Shown here one piece after another: positions 26,645-35,099 of a stretch of DNA of 64,000 nucleotides. The position numbers were made by a program, and so were the translations under genes. The notes below the pieces were generated by a model that saw nothing but the letters and a program-made list of their open reading frames with translations, was not told the origin of the DNA and did not search any database. This DNA is from Streptomyces xanthophaeus (GTDB lineage: Bacteria; Actinomycetota; Actinomycetes; Streptomycetales; Streptomycetaceae): the NCBI RefSeq assembly GCF_000725805.1, contig NZ_JOFT01000040.1, positions 3,167 through 67,166 of the forward strand. The letters run 5' to 3'. Every line of letters begins with the position of its first letter. Positions within the stretch are counted from its first letter, which is position 1.

Positions 26645-26651
26645 CGGAGAC

Positions 26652-26682
26652 GGCCGCCCGGGACCGCACCGCCCGGGCGGCC
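26652..26682. terminator. Hairpin between convergent rhodanese and permease genes
   Basis: GGCCGCCCGGG and CCCGGGCGGCC pair perfectly around a nine-base loop, eight bases after the rhodanese stop. Confidence 0.65.
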
Positions 26683-26706
26683 CTGCCGGGCGGGCCGGGC
26701 GGCGGC

Positions 26707-29256
26707 TCATCCCTTGGCCGTGGCCACGTCCACCGGCGCCACCCGCAGCGCGGCCCGGCCCGGCAGGGCCGTGGCCGCCAGGGCGAGCAGCCCGGCCGCT
26801 CCCACCACCCCCGCGTACACGACCGGCAGCACCGACGGCGCGGCCGCCCCGGTCATGCCCACGCTGAACGCGGTCAGCACGGCCAGCGCGATCAGCGACC
26901 CCAGCACCACCCCGATCAGGACCACCGCCAGGGCTTCGGTCCGGATCATCCGGAGCACCTGCCGCCGCTTCGCCCCGGCGAGCCGCAGCATCGCGAACTC
27001 CCGGACCCGCTCGGCGGTCGACATGGCCAGCGTGTTCACCACCGCGATGGCCGTGAAGGCGAGGACCAGCCCCATCGCCAGCAGGTTGACCTCGGCCCCG
27101 GCGTCCTGCCGTTCGGCCCTTGCCCGGTCGGCGTCCCGCGCGGACAGCACCGTCACCCCGGGGAAGTCCGCCAGCGCCGCGGCCAGTTGTTCCCAGCCGG
27201 TGCCCGGCTCCGTCGCCACCAGCACGTCCGAGGCCAGCGGGTTGTCCACGTGCGCCGCCACCAGGCCGTGCGGCAGCGTCAGGTCGCCGGAGCCGAGCCC
27301 GCGGGCGTAGACCGCGCAGACCGTGAGGGTGACCGGGGTGCCGTCGCCCAGCGTCAGTTCCAGCGGGCTCCCCGGCTTCAGCCCCAGCCGGTCCGCGGCG
27401 ACCTCGCTCACCGCTGCGCTGTGCTCCCCGAACCCCTCCAGGCTCCCGCTCGTCACCGCCGGGTCCCAGGTCCCCCCGAGGCCGGCCGGGGTGACCCCCT
27501 GCGCGGCGTACTTCGCCAGGCCCACGCGTACGGAGGTCCGTACGAGCTCGGTGGCCGCCGTCACCCCGGGGGTGCTGCGGATCCGCTCGGCGGCCCCGGC
27601 CGTGACGCCGGGGCCCTGCGCGGCCAGCACCCAGCCGGCCCGGATCCCGTCACGGGCCTGCGCCCGGGCCGCGTCCCCGAGGGTGGGGGTGACGAAGAGC
27701 ACGGTGCAGGTCATGCCGGTGAGCAGGGCGAGCGGGGTCACGGCGGACGCCATCCGGGTGGCGTTGCCGCGCAGGTTCGCGGTGGCCAGGTGGCCGCCCG
27801 TACCGGCGAGCCGGAGCGGGCCGGCGAGCAGCGCCGCGGCCCCGCGGACGAGCAGCGGGCCGAGCAGCGAGACCGCCCCGGCCAGCACCACCACGGCCAG
27901 GAAGGTGACCGGGGTCGAGGCCGGCTCGGTGCGCAGCGAGGCGAGTACGGCGACCAGTACCGCCCCGGCGGCCAGCAGCAGCGCTCCGGCCGCGATCCGG
28001 GCCGGGGCGGGCCGGCGCCGTTCGAGCGCGGCTTCGGCGAGCGCTTCGGCCGGGCGGATCCGGGCGGTCCGCCGCCCCGCGATCCGCGCGGCGGCCCAGG
28101 CTCCGAGCAGGCTCGCGGCGACGGCGGCGAGCATCGGCAGGATGCCGGCGGTGCGTTCCAGGGCGGCGGGGACGATCCCGGCGGCGACGAACCGGCCGTA
28201 CAGCCAGGAGGCGAGCGGGAGTCCGGCGACCGCTCCGGTCAGCCCGGCGGTCAGGCCGACGAGGAGGGCTTCCCTGCCGATCATCCGCCGCAGCTGGCGG
28301 GGGGTGGCGGCGACGGCCCGCAGCAGGGCGAGTTCGCGGTGGCGCTGCTGGACGCAGAGGGCGAAGGTGCCGACGACGACGAGGACCGCCACCAGCAGGG
28401 CGGTGCCGCCCATCGCACCGCCCATGGACACCAGCTTGATCCGTGCTCCGGCGGCGCCGGGGAACTCCACCGGCCCGCGCTCGTCGCCGACGGAGACCTG
28501 CGCGGTGCTTCCCGCGAGGGCGAGGGCCTGGCGGATCCGTCCGGCCAGCTCGCGGGGGTCCACCCCGGGTTCCGGAAGTACGCCGACGGCGCTGATCCTG
28601 CTGTCGCGGGCGGCGAGCCGGCGGGCCTCGGCGTCGCTGAAGAAGAGGGCGCTCTGCTGGAGGAGGTCTCCGCGGGCGGTGTTCGCGATCCCGCTGACCC
28701 GGTAGGTCCTCGGCTCGGCGGTGGCCTGCACGGTGAGCTCGGAGCCGGGTGCCAGTGCGGCGCGGGCGGCCAGGGCCCGGTCGACCACGATCTCGTCGCC
28801 GCCCCGGGGCGCACGGCCTTCGGTGAGGGCGAAGGGGGTCAGGGCGGCGGAGGACCAGGCGTGTCCGTACGAGGCCTGCGGCCCGCCGGGCGCCTTGACC
28901 AGGGGCAGGGCCTGGAAGGTGAGTTCGGGCACCGCCTGCGCGACGCCGGGGACGGCCCGGACCGTGTCGGCGGTGGCGGCGGGGAGCCAGGCCCGTTCGG
29001 CGACGGGCTTGGCCTTGTGCTTCGTCTTGGTCTTGCCCTTCTTCTCCTTGACCGTGGTCTCGTGGACGTTCTGGTCGGCGGAGACGAGGACCGGTGCGGC
29101 CGCGTAGCGCTCGGTGGCGATCCTGCCGGTCAGGCCCGTCTCCAGGAGCGTGCCGCAGGCCGTGACGAGGGCGGCGGCGCACACGAGGGCGACGAAGGCG
29201 CCGAGGAACCCGGCTTTGCGGTCCCGGAGGGTCTGGAGGGCGTAACGCAGCATCAT
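26707..29256 (-). CDS. FtsX/MacB-type ABC transporter permease (no ATPase adjacent)
   Basis: An 849-residue membrane protein with two FtsX domains. Topology: TM1 (GAFVALVCAAALVTACGTLL), a large extracytoplasmic domain, three helices around residues 245-400, a central pair, a second extracytoplasmic domain and three C-terminal helices with the AMLRLAGAKRRQVLRMI motif. The usual partner is a lipoprotein-releasing-type ATPase, but the neighbours are recX and, convergent, rhodanese. A Lys-rich stretch in the first extracytoplasmic domain (VKEKKGKTKTKHKAKP, about residue 70) is odd. Start taken at the first of two adjacent ATG codons; it may export lipids, peptides or antibiotics. Confidence 0.85.
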   Translation of the reverse strand: MMLRYALQTLRDRKAGFLGAFVALVCAAALVTACGTLLETGLTGRIATERYAAAPVLVSADQNVHETTVKEKKGKTKTKHKAKPVAERAWLPAATADTVRAVPGVAQAVPELTFQALPLVKAPGGPQASYGHAWSSAALTPFALTEGRAPRGGDEIVVDRALAARAALAPGSELTVQATAEPRTYRVSGIANTARGDLLQQSALFFSDAEARRLAARDSRISAVGVLPEPGVDPRELAGRIRQALALAGSTAQVSVGDERGPVEFPGAAGARIKLVSMGGAMGGTALLVAVLVVVGTFALCVQQRHRELALLRAVAATPRQLRRMIGREALLVGLTAGLTGAVAGLPLASWLYGRFVAAGIVPAALERTAGILPMLAAVAASLLGAWAAARIAGRRTARIRPAEALAEAALERRRPAPARIAAGALLLAAGAVLVAVLASLRTEPASTPVTFLAVVVLAGAVSLLGPLLVRGAAALLAGPLRLAGTGGHLATANLRGNATRMASAVTPLALLTGMTCTVLFVTPTLGDAARAQARDGIRAGWVLAAQGPGVTAGAAERIRSTPGVTAATELVRTSVRVGLAKYAAQGVTPAGLGGTWDPAVTSGSLEGFGEHSAAVSEVAADRLGLKPGSPLELTLGDGTPVTLTVCAVYARGLGSGDLTLPHGLVAAHVDNPLASDVLVATEPGTGWEQLAAALADFPGVTVLSARDADRARAERQDAGAEVNLLAMGLVLAFTAIAVVNTLAMSTAERVREFAMLRLAGAKRRQVLRMIRTEALAVVLIGVVLGSLIALAVLTAFSVGMTGAAAPSVLPVVYAGVVGAAGLLALAATALPGRAALRVAPVDVATAKG

Positions 29257-29421
29257 GCGGGCAACTCTGCCGCCGGACATGGCCGTTGACACGGGAGCGC
29301 CCCGGCGTCCGGGGCCGGGGGCTAGCCCCACCCCCGCCCGGCGAGCGGCTCCGTCAGCGGGCGCGCTCCGGCCCTGGACTGCACCCGGGGGCCACAGGGG
29401 CGCCGGAGGCGGCAGCCGCTG

Positions 29422-30066
29422 TCACTGCCCCGGGTAGCCCAGGTCGTCTGCCTCGTCGCCCTCCGCCTCCAGCGCACGGCGGACCACCCGCAGGGCCATG
29501 CCCTCCGGGTACCCCTTGCGGGCGAGCATCCCGGCGAGGCGCCGGATCCGCTTGTCCCGCTCCAGGCCCCGGGTGGAGCGGAGCTTGCGCTCGACGAGCT
29601 CCCGGGCGGTCTGCTCCTCCTGCTCGGAGTCCAGCTGTTCCAGGGCCTCTTCCACGAGGGTGGCGTGCACCCCCTTGGTCCTCAGCTCCTGGGCGAGCGC
29701 CCGGCGGGCCAGGCCCCGGCCGCGGTGCCGGGACTCGACCCAGGCCCCGGCGAAGGCGGCGTCGTCGATCAGGCCCACCTCCTCGTACCGGGAGAGGACC
29801 TGCTGCGACACCTCCTCGGGGATGCCCCGCTTCTCCAGCGCGTCCGCGAGCTGGCGACGGGTGCGCGGGCTCCCGGTGAGCAGGCGCAGGCAGATCGCCC
29901 GCGCCTGCTCCTCGGGACTCTGGGGCGGCAGTTCCTGGCGGTCCTCCCGCCCCTCACGGCCCTCCGCACGACGGCCTCCCCGGCTGCCGCTCTCGCGGCG
30001 GCCCCGGCGACTGCCCTCGCGGCGGTCCTCAGCGCCGTCCGCGCCGCCCCTCTCCTGCTCCCGCAC
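29422..30066 (-). CDS. recX: RecA regulator RecX
   Basis: RecX binds RecA filaments and limits recombination and SOS induction. The 214-residue protein has a highly charged Arg/Glu/Gly N-terminal tail (about 45 residues) and then the three-helix repeats of the family, for example ICLRLLTGSPRTRRQLADAL and LIDDAAFAGAWVESRHRGRG. GTG start lies three bases after the recA stop, so it is co-transcribed and probably coupled, as is standard in actinobacteria. The long tail is common in Streptomyces RecX. Confidence 0.94.
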   Translation of the reverse strand: MREQERGGADGAEDRREGSRRGRRESGSRGGRRAEGREGREDRQELPPQSPEEQARAICLRLLTGSPRTRRQLADALEKRGIPEEVSQQVLSRYEEVGLIDDAAFAGAWVESRHRGRGLARRALAQELRTKGVHATLVEEALEQLDSEQEEQTARELVERKLRSTRGLERDKRIRRLAGMLARKGYPEGMALRVVRRALEAEGDEADDLGYPGQ

Positions 30067-30069
30067 GGG

Positions 30070-31185
30070 TCAGCTCTTGGCCACGGCGGCCTTGGCCGTC
30101 GTCTTGGCCTTCGACGCCGGGGCGGGCACTGCGGCGGCAGCGGCGTCAGCCGTGTCGGCAGCGGCCTCGGGGGTGGCCGCGGCGTCCTTGCGGATGCCCA
30201 CGCCCAGCTTCTCCTTGATCTTCCGCTCGATCTCGTCGGACAGGGCGGGGTTGTCGCAGAGGAACTTCCGCGCGTTCTCCTTGCCCTGGCCGAGCTGGTC
30301 GCCCTCGTACGTGTACCAGGCGCCGGCCTTGCGCACGAAGCCGTGCTCCACGCCCATGTCGATCAGGCCGCCCTCGCGGCTGATGCCGTGGCCGTAGAGG
30401 ATGTCGAACTCGGCCTGCTTGAACGGCGGCGCGACCTTGTTCTTGACGACCTTGACGCGGGTGCGGTTGCCGACCGCGTCCGTACCGTCCTTGAGGGTCT
30501 CGATACGGCGGATGTCGAGGCGGACGGAGGCGTAGAACTTCAGCGCGCGGCCACCGGTGGTGGTCTCGGGCGAGCCGAACATCACGCCGATCTTCTCGCG
30601 GAGCTGGTTGATGAAGATCGCGGTGGTCTTGGACTGGTTGAGCGCACCGGTGATCTTCCGCAGCGCCTGGCTCATCAGACGGGCCTGGAGACCCACGTGC
30701 GAGTCGCCCATCTCGCCCTCGATCTCCGCACGCGGCACCAGGGCCGCCACGGAGTCGATGACGATCAGGTCGAGGGCGCCGGAGCGGACCAGCATGTCCA
30801 CGATCTCCAGCGCCTGCTCACCCGTGTCCGGCTGGGACAGGATGAGGTTGTCGGTGTCGACGCCGAGGGCCTTCGCGTACTCGGGGTCGAGCGCGTGCTC
30901 GGCGTCCACGAAGGCGACGGTGCCGCCGGCCTTCTGCGCGTTGGCCACCGCGTGCAGGGTCAGGGTCGTCTTACCGGAGGACTCCGGTCCGTACACCTCG
31001 ATGACACGGCCGCGGGGCAGCCCGCCGACGCCGAGGGCGATGTCCAGCGCGGTCGACCCGGTGGGGATGACCTCGATGGGGTCGTTCGGCTTGTCGCCGA
31101 GGCGCATGACCGCACCCTTGCCGAATTGCCGTTCAATCTGTGCGAGCGCGGCGTCGAGAGCCTTCTCGCGGTCGGTGCCTGCCAT
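30070..31185 (-). CDS. recA: Recombinase RecA
   Basis: The 371-residue DNA strand-exchange protein and SOS co-protease. Walker A is GPESSGKT at 66-73; [20 protein letters not shown] (L1 region) and [20 protein letters not shown] (L2) are intact. The C-terminal 35 residues are Ala/Thr-rich and end in Lys-rich repeats, typical for Streptomyces. ATG at 31185 follows GGGTGGAA. Control region: an upstream promoter overlapping a LexA-type box and a second promoter of the RecA/LexA-independent damage type, both described below. recX follows in the same transcript. Confidence 0.98.
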   Translation of the reverse strand: MAGTDREKALDAALAQIERQFGKGAVMRLGDKPNDPIEVIPTGSTALDIALGVGGLPRGRVIEVYGPESSGKTTLTLHAVANAQKAGGTVAFVDAEHALDPEYAKALGVDTDNLILSQPDTGEQALEIVDMLVRSGALDLIVIDSVAALVPRAEIEGEMGDSHVGLQARLMSQALRKITGALNQSKTTAIFINQLREKIGVMFGSPETTTGGRALKFYASVRLDIRRIETLKDGTDAVGNRTRVKVVKNKVAPPFKQAEFDILYGHGISREGGLIDMGVEHGFVRKAGAWYTYEGDQLGQGKENARKFLCDNPALSDEIERKIKEKLGVGIRKDAAATPEAAADTADAAAAAVPAPASKAKTTAKAAVAKS

Positions 31186-31228
31186 GGGTTCCACCCGGTT
31201 TGCTTGAGTCGATCGCTTCACGCCATTG

Positions 31229-31251
31229 ACGCTAATGCCTGCCACTGACAA
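31229..31251 (-). promoter_or_regulatory. RecA/LexA-independent (PafBC-type) damage promoter of recA
   Basis: The minus strand reads TTGTCAGTGGC (31251-31241), six bases, TAGCGT (31234-31229). This is the motif known from actinobacterial damage-induced promoters active without LexA cleavage, linked to PafBC in mycobacteria. It would give a leader of about 40 bases. Confidence 0.8.
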
Positions 31252-31286
31252 TGCGCCTCCACGACCGGTTCGGCTGTGGATAACCA

Positions 31287-31316
31287 ATCAGAATGGATGT
31301 TCGATTTCCCTGTCAA
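31287..31316 (-). promoter_or_regulatory. Upstream recA promoter with LexA (SOS) box
   Basis: On the minus strand TTGACA (31316-31311) is followed 18 bases later by TCTGAT. Between them lies GAACATCCATTC (31302-31291), a LexA-box variant of GAAC-N4-GTTC with one half-site change. LexA bound there would cover the promoter. The box is also within 60 bp of the divergent AraC-type gene. Confidence 0.7.
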
Positions 31317-31347
31317 GCGCGCCACGCCCGGCCCGGGACGCCGTGCG

Positions 31348-31800
31348 ATGCTGGGAGGCGTGACGACACTCGAGGACCTCGCCAGGCTGCGCCGCGCGCG
31401 GGACACGATGGACCGCGACTACGCGAGCCCGTTGGACGTGCCGGCGCTGGCCGCCGTCGCCCTCATGTCGGCCGGGCACTTCTCGCGCAGCTTCCGCGCC
31501 GCCTACGGCGAGACCCCGTACAGCTACCTGATGACCCGCCGCGTCGAGCGGGCCAAGGCGCTGCTGCGGCGGGGCGACCTCAGTGTGACGGAGGTCTGCT
31601 TCGAGGTGGGCTGTACCTCGCTGGGGTCCTTCAGCTCCCGCTTCACCGAGCTGGTCGGCGAGACCCCGAGCGCGTACCGGGCCCGGCGGCACGAGGAGGG
31701 CGCCGCGATCCCGGCGTGCGTGGCCAAGGTCTTCACGCGCCCGCGCAGGAACGGCGAAGCGGTCAGGATCGGAGAAGCGGGATCCGACGCCGCCTCGTAA
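31348..31800 (+). CDS. AraC-family transcriptional regulator
   Basis: A 150-residue protein that is almost only the AraC DNA-binding domain: two HTH motifs, VPALAAVALMSAGHFSRSFR and VTEVCFEVGCTSLGSFSSRF, with the RVERAKALLRRG linker helix. No effector domain is present. Start uncertain: ATG at 31348 is used, while a GTG at 31360 follows GGGAGG too closely. It lies 10 bp before the VOC gene and is likely its regulator and operon partner, a common AraC-glyoxalase pairing in actinobacteria. It is divergent from recA. Confidence 0.88.
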   Translation: MLGGVTTLEDLARLRRARDTMDRDYASPLDVPALAAVALMSAGHFSRSFRAAYGETPYSYLMTRRVERAKALLRRGDLSVTEVCFEVGCTSLGSFSSRFTELVGETPSAYRARRHEEGAAIPACVAKVFTRPRRNGEAVRIGEAGSDAAS

Positions 31801-31810
31801 CGTCGGGGGC

Positions 31811-32227
31811 ATGGACATCAACCTCTCGCAGTGCTTCATCGCCGTCGACGACCACGACAAGGCGCTCGCCTTCTACCGCGACGTGCTCGGCCTCGAAGTG
31901 CGCAACGACGTCGGCTTCGAAGGGATGCGCTGGGTGACCGTCGGGTCCCCTTCGCAGCCGGACGTGGAGATCGTCCTGGAGCCCCCGCTCGCCGACCCCA
32001 ACGCCTCGCCCGCCGACCGGCAGGCGATGGCGGAACTGCTGGCCAAGGGCATGCTGCGCGGTGTCATCTTCACCACCGACGACGTAGACGCCACCTTCGA
32101 GCGGATCCGGGCGGCCGGCGGCGAGGTCCTCCAGGAGCCGGTCGACCAGCCCTACGGCGTCCGCGACTGCGCCTTCCGCGACCCCGCCGGCAACATGCTC
32201 CGCTTCAACCAGCCCCGCACCCGCTGA
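31811..32227 (+). CDS. VOC-family (glyoxalase/bleomycin-resistance fold) protein
   Basis: A 138-residue VOC protein with two beta-alpha-beta-beta-beta modules: INLSQCFIAVDDHDKALAFY at the start and RGVIFTTDDVDATFERIRAA in the second half, ending YGVRDCAFRDPAGNMLRFNQ. Such proteins bind a metal and act as lyases, dioxygenases or drug-binding resistance proteins; the substrate cannot be told. It is co-transcribed with the AraC-type regulator just upstream. Confidence 0.88.
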   Translation: MDINLSQCFIAVDDHDKALAFYRDVLGLEVRNDVGFEGMRWVTVGSPSQPDVEIVLEPPLADPNASPADRQAMAELLAKGMLRGVIFTTDDVDATFERIRAAGGEVLQEPVDQPYGVRDCAFRDPAGNMLRFNQPRTR

Positions 32228-32328
32228 CCGGCCCGGCCCCGCCCGCGGCGCCGCCGGAGGTCCGCCGACCCGCGGGCGCCTGAAGAAACCGTTCGGCAGC
32301 GGCGCCCACCGGCTCCTACGATCACCGG

Positions 32329-33372
32329 ATGACCGACCCCCGCCACCCCGCCAAGCCCCGCCCCGGAGACCGGATCGCGGTCCTGTCCCCCTCGTCCGGT
32401 CTGCCCGGGCTCTTCCCCCTGCCCTACGAGCTGGGGCTGCGCAGGCTCCGGGACGAGTTCGGGCTGACGGTCGTGGAGTACCCGACGACCCGGAAGATGG
32501 GCGCGACGCCCGAGGAGCGCGCCGCCGACATCCACGCGGCCTTCGCCGACCCGGAGATCAAGGCGGTCGTCGCCAGCATCGGCGGCGACGACCAGATCAC
32601 CGTCCTGCCCCACCTCGACCGCGAGCTGCTCCGGGCCTGCCCCAAGCCGTTCTTCGGCTACAGCGACAACACCCCCCTCCTGCTGTTCCTGCGGGACCTC
32701 GGCATCGTCGGCTACCACGGCGGCTCGGTCATGGTCCAGCTCGGACGCCCGGGCGCGATGCACCCGGCGACCGCGGACTCCCTGCGGGCGGCCTTGTTCA
32801 CCCCGGGCCCGTACGAACTGCTGCCGTCGAGCACCTACGGGGACGTGGACGGCCCCTGGGACGATCCGCGGACCTTCGACGCCGAACCGGGGGCGGAGCC
32901 CTGCGCGGGCTGGTCCTGGCACCAGGGCGACAAGGTGGTCGAAGGGATCGGCTGGGGCGGGAACCTGGAGATCCTCTCCTGGCTGCTGATGGCCGACCGG
33001 GCCGTGCAGCCGGCCGGTTCGTACGCGGGCAACGTGCTGTTCCTGGAGACCTCGGAGGAGATGCCCCGCGCCGAGGAGGTCTACCGGATCCTGCGGAACA
33101 TGGGCGAGCGCGGACTGCTGCGGCAGTTCCCGGCGCTGCTGATGGGCAGGGCGAAGAGCTGGTCCTTCGACAACCGCTTCGACGCCGCGCAGAAGGCGCG
33201 CTACCGCGAGCAGCAGCGGGAGGCCGTCCTGCGGGCCCTGGGCGAGTACGCCCCCGCCACGATGGCCGTGTTCGACGTCGAACTCGGCCACACCGACCCG
33301 CAGTACGTGATCCCCGTCGGGGGCCGCATCCGGGTGGACGGCCCGGCCCGCCGGATCTTCGTCACCTACTGA
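32329..33372 (+). CDS. S66-family LD-carboxypeptidase/MccF-like serine peptidase
   Basis: A 347-residue cytosolic S66 peptidase. The triad is complete: nucleophile Ser in FFGYSDNTPLLLF, Glu in VLFLETSEEMP and His in VELGHTDPQYVIPVGG. The N-terminal part shows RIAVLSPSSGLPGLFP and the VVASIGGDDQ loop. LD-carboxypeptidases trim the D-Ala from tetrapeptides in wall recycling, while the MccF branch hydrolyses microcin-C-like aminoacyl-nucleotides. The GGDDQ loop and C-terminal pattern lean to the MccF-like branch, which would suggest self-protection or detoxification; this is inference. Its neighbours give no further hint. Confidence 0.9.
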   Translation: MTDPRHPAKPRPGDRIAVLSPSSGLPGLFPLPYELGLRRLRDEFGLTVVEYPTTRKMGATPEERAADIHAAFADPEIKAVVASIGGDDQITVLPHLDRELLRACPKPFFGYSDNTPLLLFLRDLGIVGYHGGSVMVQLGRPGAMHPATADSLRAALFTPGPYELLPSSTYGDVDGPWDDPRTFDAEPGAEPCAGWSWHQGDKVVEGIGWGGNLEILSWLLMADRAVQPAGSYAGNVLFLETSEEMPRAEEVYRILRNMGERGLLRQFPALLMGRAKSWSFDNRFDAAQKARYREQQREAVLRALGEYAPATMAVFDVELGHTDPQYVIPVGGRIRVDGPARRIFVTY

Positions 33373-33479
33373 CCGGGCGGGCGTCCTCGCAGCGCCCGCC
33401 GAGGGCCCCCACCTGCGGCGCCCCGTCCGGCGGACCGCACAATCATGGCTTCGGCACCATCCACGGGGGGACACAGGAC

Positions 33480-34241
33480 ATGAACAGGCGTACGGCGACG
33501 GCCGCGCTCATCGGTGCGGCGCTGCTCGCGTGCACCACCGCGTGCGGGGGCGGCTCGGGCACCGCGGAGAAGGCCGCGCCCTCCGCGAGCGGCAGCGCGG
33601 GCAGCAGCGCCGCCGGCAGCCCGAGCGCGGCCGCGAGCCCGTCCGGCGCTCCGGGGCCCACCCTGGAGCAGCTCAAGACCTACGCACTGGCCCCGGGCGA
33701 CCGGGCGGGGCGGTACGAGGCCGAGGAGCCGTTGCTCGACGAGCCGATGAGCGACATGTACGAGGCCGACCGGGAGGCGTGCACGCCGCTCAGCACCCTC
33801 TCCTCGGCGGGCCACACGGCGCAGGCGTACGTCAAGGCGCAGGTGCCGGGCGAGTGGCAGGCCGTGGACACGGAGATTCTGCTGCGCTCCTACGCGGGCG
33901 ACGGCGCGGCCGGGGCGATGAAGGCCCTGGCCGAGGCGGGCAGGCAGTGCGCCGGCGGCTACACCGAGGACCGGGCCCTGGTGGAGGCGAAGGTGCTCAA
34001 GGTGGAGCCGGTGAAGGCTCCCGCGCTCGGCGACGAGGCGCAGGCCTACCGGATCGTCGTGCAGGACGTGAAGGACAAGGAGATCTCGCTGTACAAGTAC
34101 CTCACGGTGATCCGCTCCGGGTCGGTGACGGTCTCCTTCCGCTCGGACGTCATCGACACCAAGGACTTCGGCGGGGTGCCGGCCGAGGTGGTCACGGCCC
34201 AGTGGGAGAAGTTCGCGAAGGCGTCCGGCACGGCGGCGTAG
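33480..34241 (+). CDS. Secreted lipoprotein of unknown function
   Basis: A 253-residue lipoprotein: signal MNRRTATAALIGAALLACTT with lipobox TTAC near residue 22, then a Gly/Ser/Ala/Pro linker to about residue 60. The globular part (TLEQLKTYALAPGDRAGRYE to the end) has two cysteines (EACTPL and RQCAGG) that could form a disulfide. The pattern of alternating strands resembles actinobacterial surface lipoproteins such as LpqN/LppX types, but I cannot assign it. It stands alone. Confidence 0.82.
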   Translation: MNRRTATAALIGAALLACTTACGGGSGTAEKAAPSASGSAGSSAAGSPSAAASPSGAPGPTLEQLKTYALAPGDRAGRYEAEEPLLDEPMSDMYEADREACTPLSTLSSAGHTAQAYVKAQVPGEWQAVDTEILLRSYAGDGAAGAMKALAEAGRQCAGGYTEDRALVEAKVLKVEPVKAPALGDEAQAYRIVVQDVKDKEISLYKYLTVIRSGSVTVSFRSDVIDTKDFGGVPAEVVTAQWEKFAKASGTAA

Positions 34242-34290
34242 CGGCCGGAGACCGATCCGCCCGGTCCGCCCGGCCCGCGCACCGGAGTGA

Positions 34291-34332
34291 CAACCCATGG
34301 TTGACAGCCAAACGACTGTCAACCTAGGGTTG
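34291..34332 (+). promoter_or_regulatory. Promoter inside a double CAACC-N3-GGTTG operator
   Basis: TTGACA (34301-34306) and TAGGGT (34325-34330), 18 bases apart, form a near-consensus promoter. Transcription would begin about 7 bases later at the ATG (34338), giving a leaderless mRNA. Two palindromes, CAACCcatGGTTG (34291-34303) and CAACCtagGGTTG (34320-34332), cover the -35 and -10 boxes. Together they form 17-base arms with two mismatches around an eight-base spacer. This is a typical repressor arrangement. Confidence 0.8.
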
Positions 34333-34337
34333 CACCC

Positions 34338-35099
34338 ATGACGAACCCTTCCGTGGAACCCGTTCGCATGACCAACCCGGTGCGCCTCGACGACCTCATC
34401 GAGGCCATCAAGAAGGCCCACACCGACAGCCTTGAGCAGCTCAGCGGCGCCGTCGTCGTCGCGGAGTCCCTCGGTGACGTGGCCGACCACCTCATCGGCC
34501 ACTTCGTCGACCAGGCCCGCCGCTCCGGCGCCTCCTGGACCGACATCGGCCGCAGCATGGGCGTCACCCGCCAGGCCGCCCAGAAGCGCTTCGTCCCCAA
34601 GGCCGACAAAGAGGGCGACCCCGGCCTCGACCCGAACCAGGGCTTCGGCCGCTTCACCCCCCGCGCCCGCAACGTGGTCGTGACCTCGCAGAACGAGGCC
34701 CGCGCGGCCGGGAACACCGAGATCCGCACCGAGCACCTGGTCCTGGGCCTGCTGGCCGAGACCGAGGGCCTCGCGGTCCTCGCCCTCACCGCCCAGGGGG
34801 TGCGGCCGGACGACGTGCGCGCCGCCGCGGCCGCCGCCCTGCCCCCGGCCGAGGGAGAGGTCCCCGACCTGGTGCCCTTCGACGCCTCCGCCAAGAAGGT
34901 CCTGGAGCTCACCTTCCGCGAGGCCCTGCGGCTGGGCCACGGCTACGTCGGCACCGAGCACCTCCTGCTCGCCCTGCTGGAGCTGGAGAACGGCTCGGGC
35001 GTGCTCAGCGGCCTGGGCGTGGACAAGGCGGCCGTCGAGTCCACCGTCAGCGACGCCTTGGCAGCCGTACTCGGTTCCACGGACGCTGAGCCGCAGTAG
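34338..35099 (+). CDS. HTH plus Clp N-terminal (Clp_N) domain protein
   Basis: A 253-residue protein fusing two parts. Residues about 10-85 form a helical DNA-binding-like region with the HTH-type run GASWTDIGRSMGVTRQAAQK. Residues about 95-250 carry two Clp_N repeats (FTPRARNVVVTSQNEARAAG, IRTEHLVLGLLAE; VLELTFREALRLGHG, VGTEHLLLALLE). No AAA+ module is present, so it is not a ClpC chaperone. The double palindrome over its promoter suggests autoregulation, with Clp_N perhaps sensing phospho-arginine proteins or ClpP complexes (inference). Its last 53 bp overlap the convergent membrane-protein gene. Confidence 0.87.
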   Translation: MTNPSVEPVRMTNPVRLDDLIEAIKKAHTDSLEQLSGAVVVAESLGDVADHLIGHFVDQARRSGASWTDIGRSMGVTRQAAQKRFVPKADKEGDPGLDPNQGFGRFTPRARNVVVTSQNEARAAGNTEIRTEHLVLGLLAETEGLAVLALTAQGVRPDDVRAAAAAALPPAEGEVPDLVPFDASAKKVLELTFREALRLGHGYVGTEHLLLALLELENGSGVLSGLGVDKAAVESTVSDALAAVLGSTDAEPQ

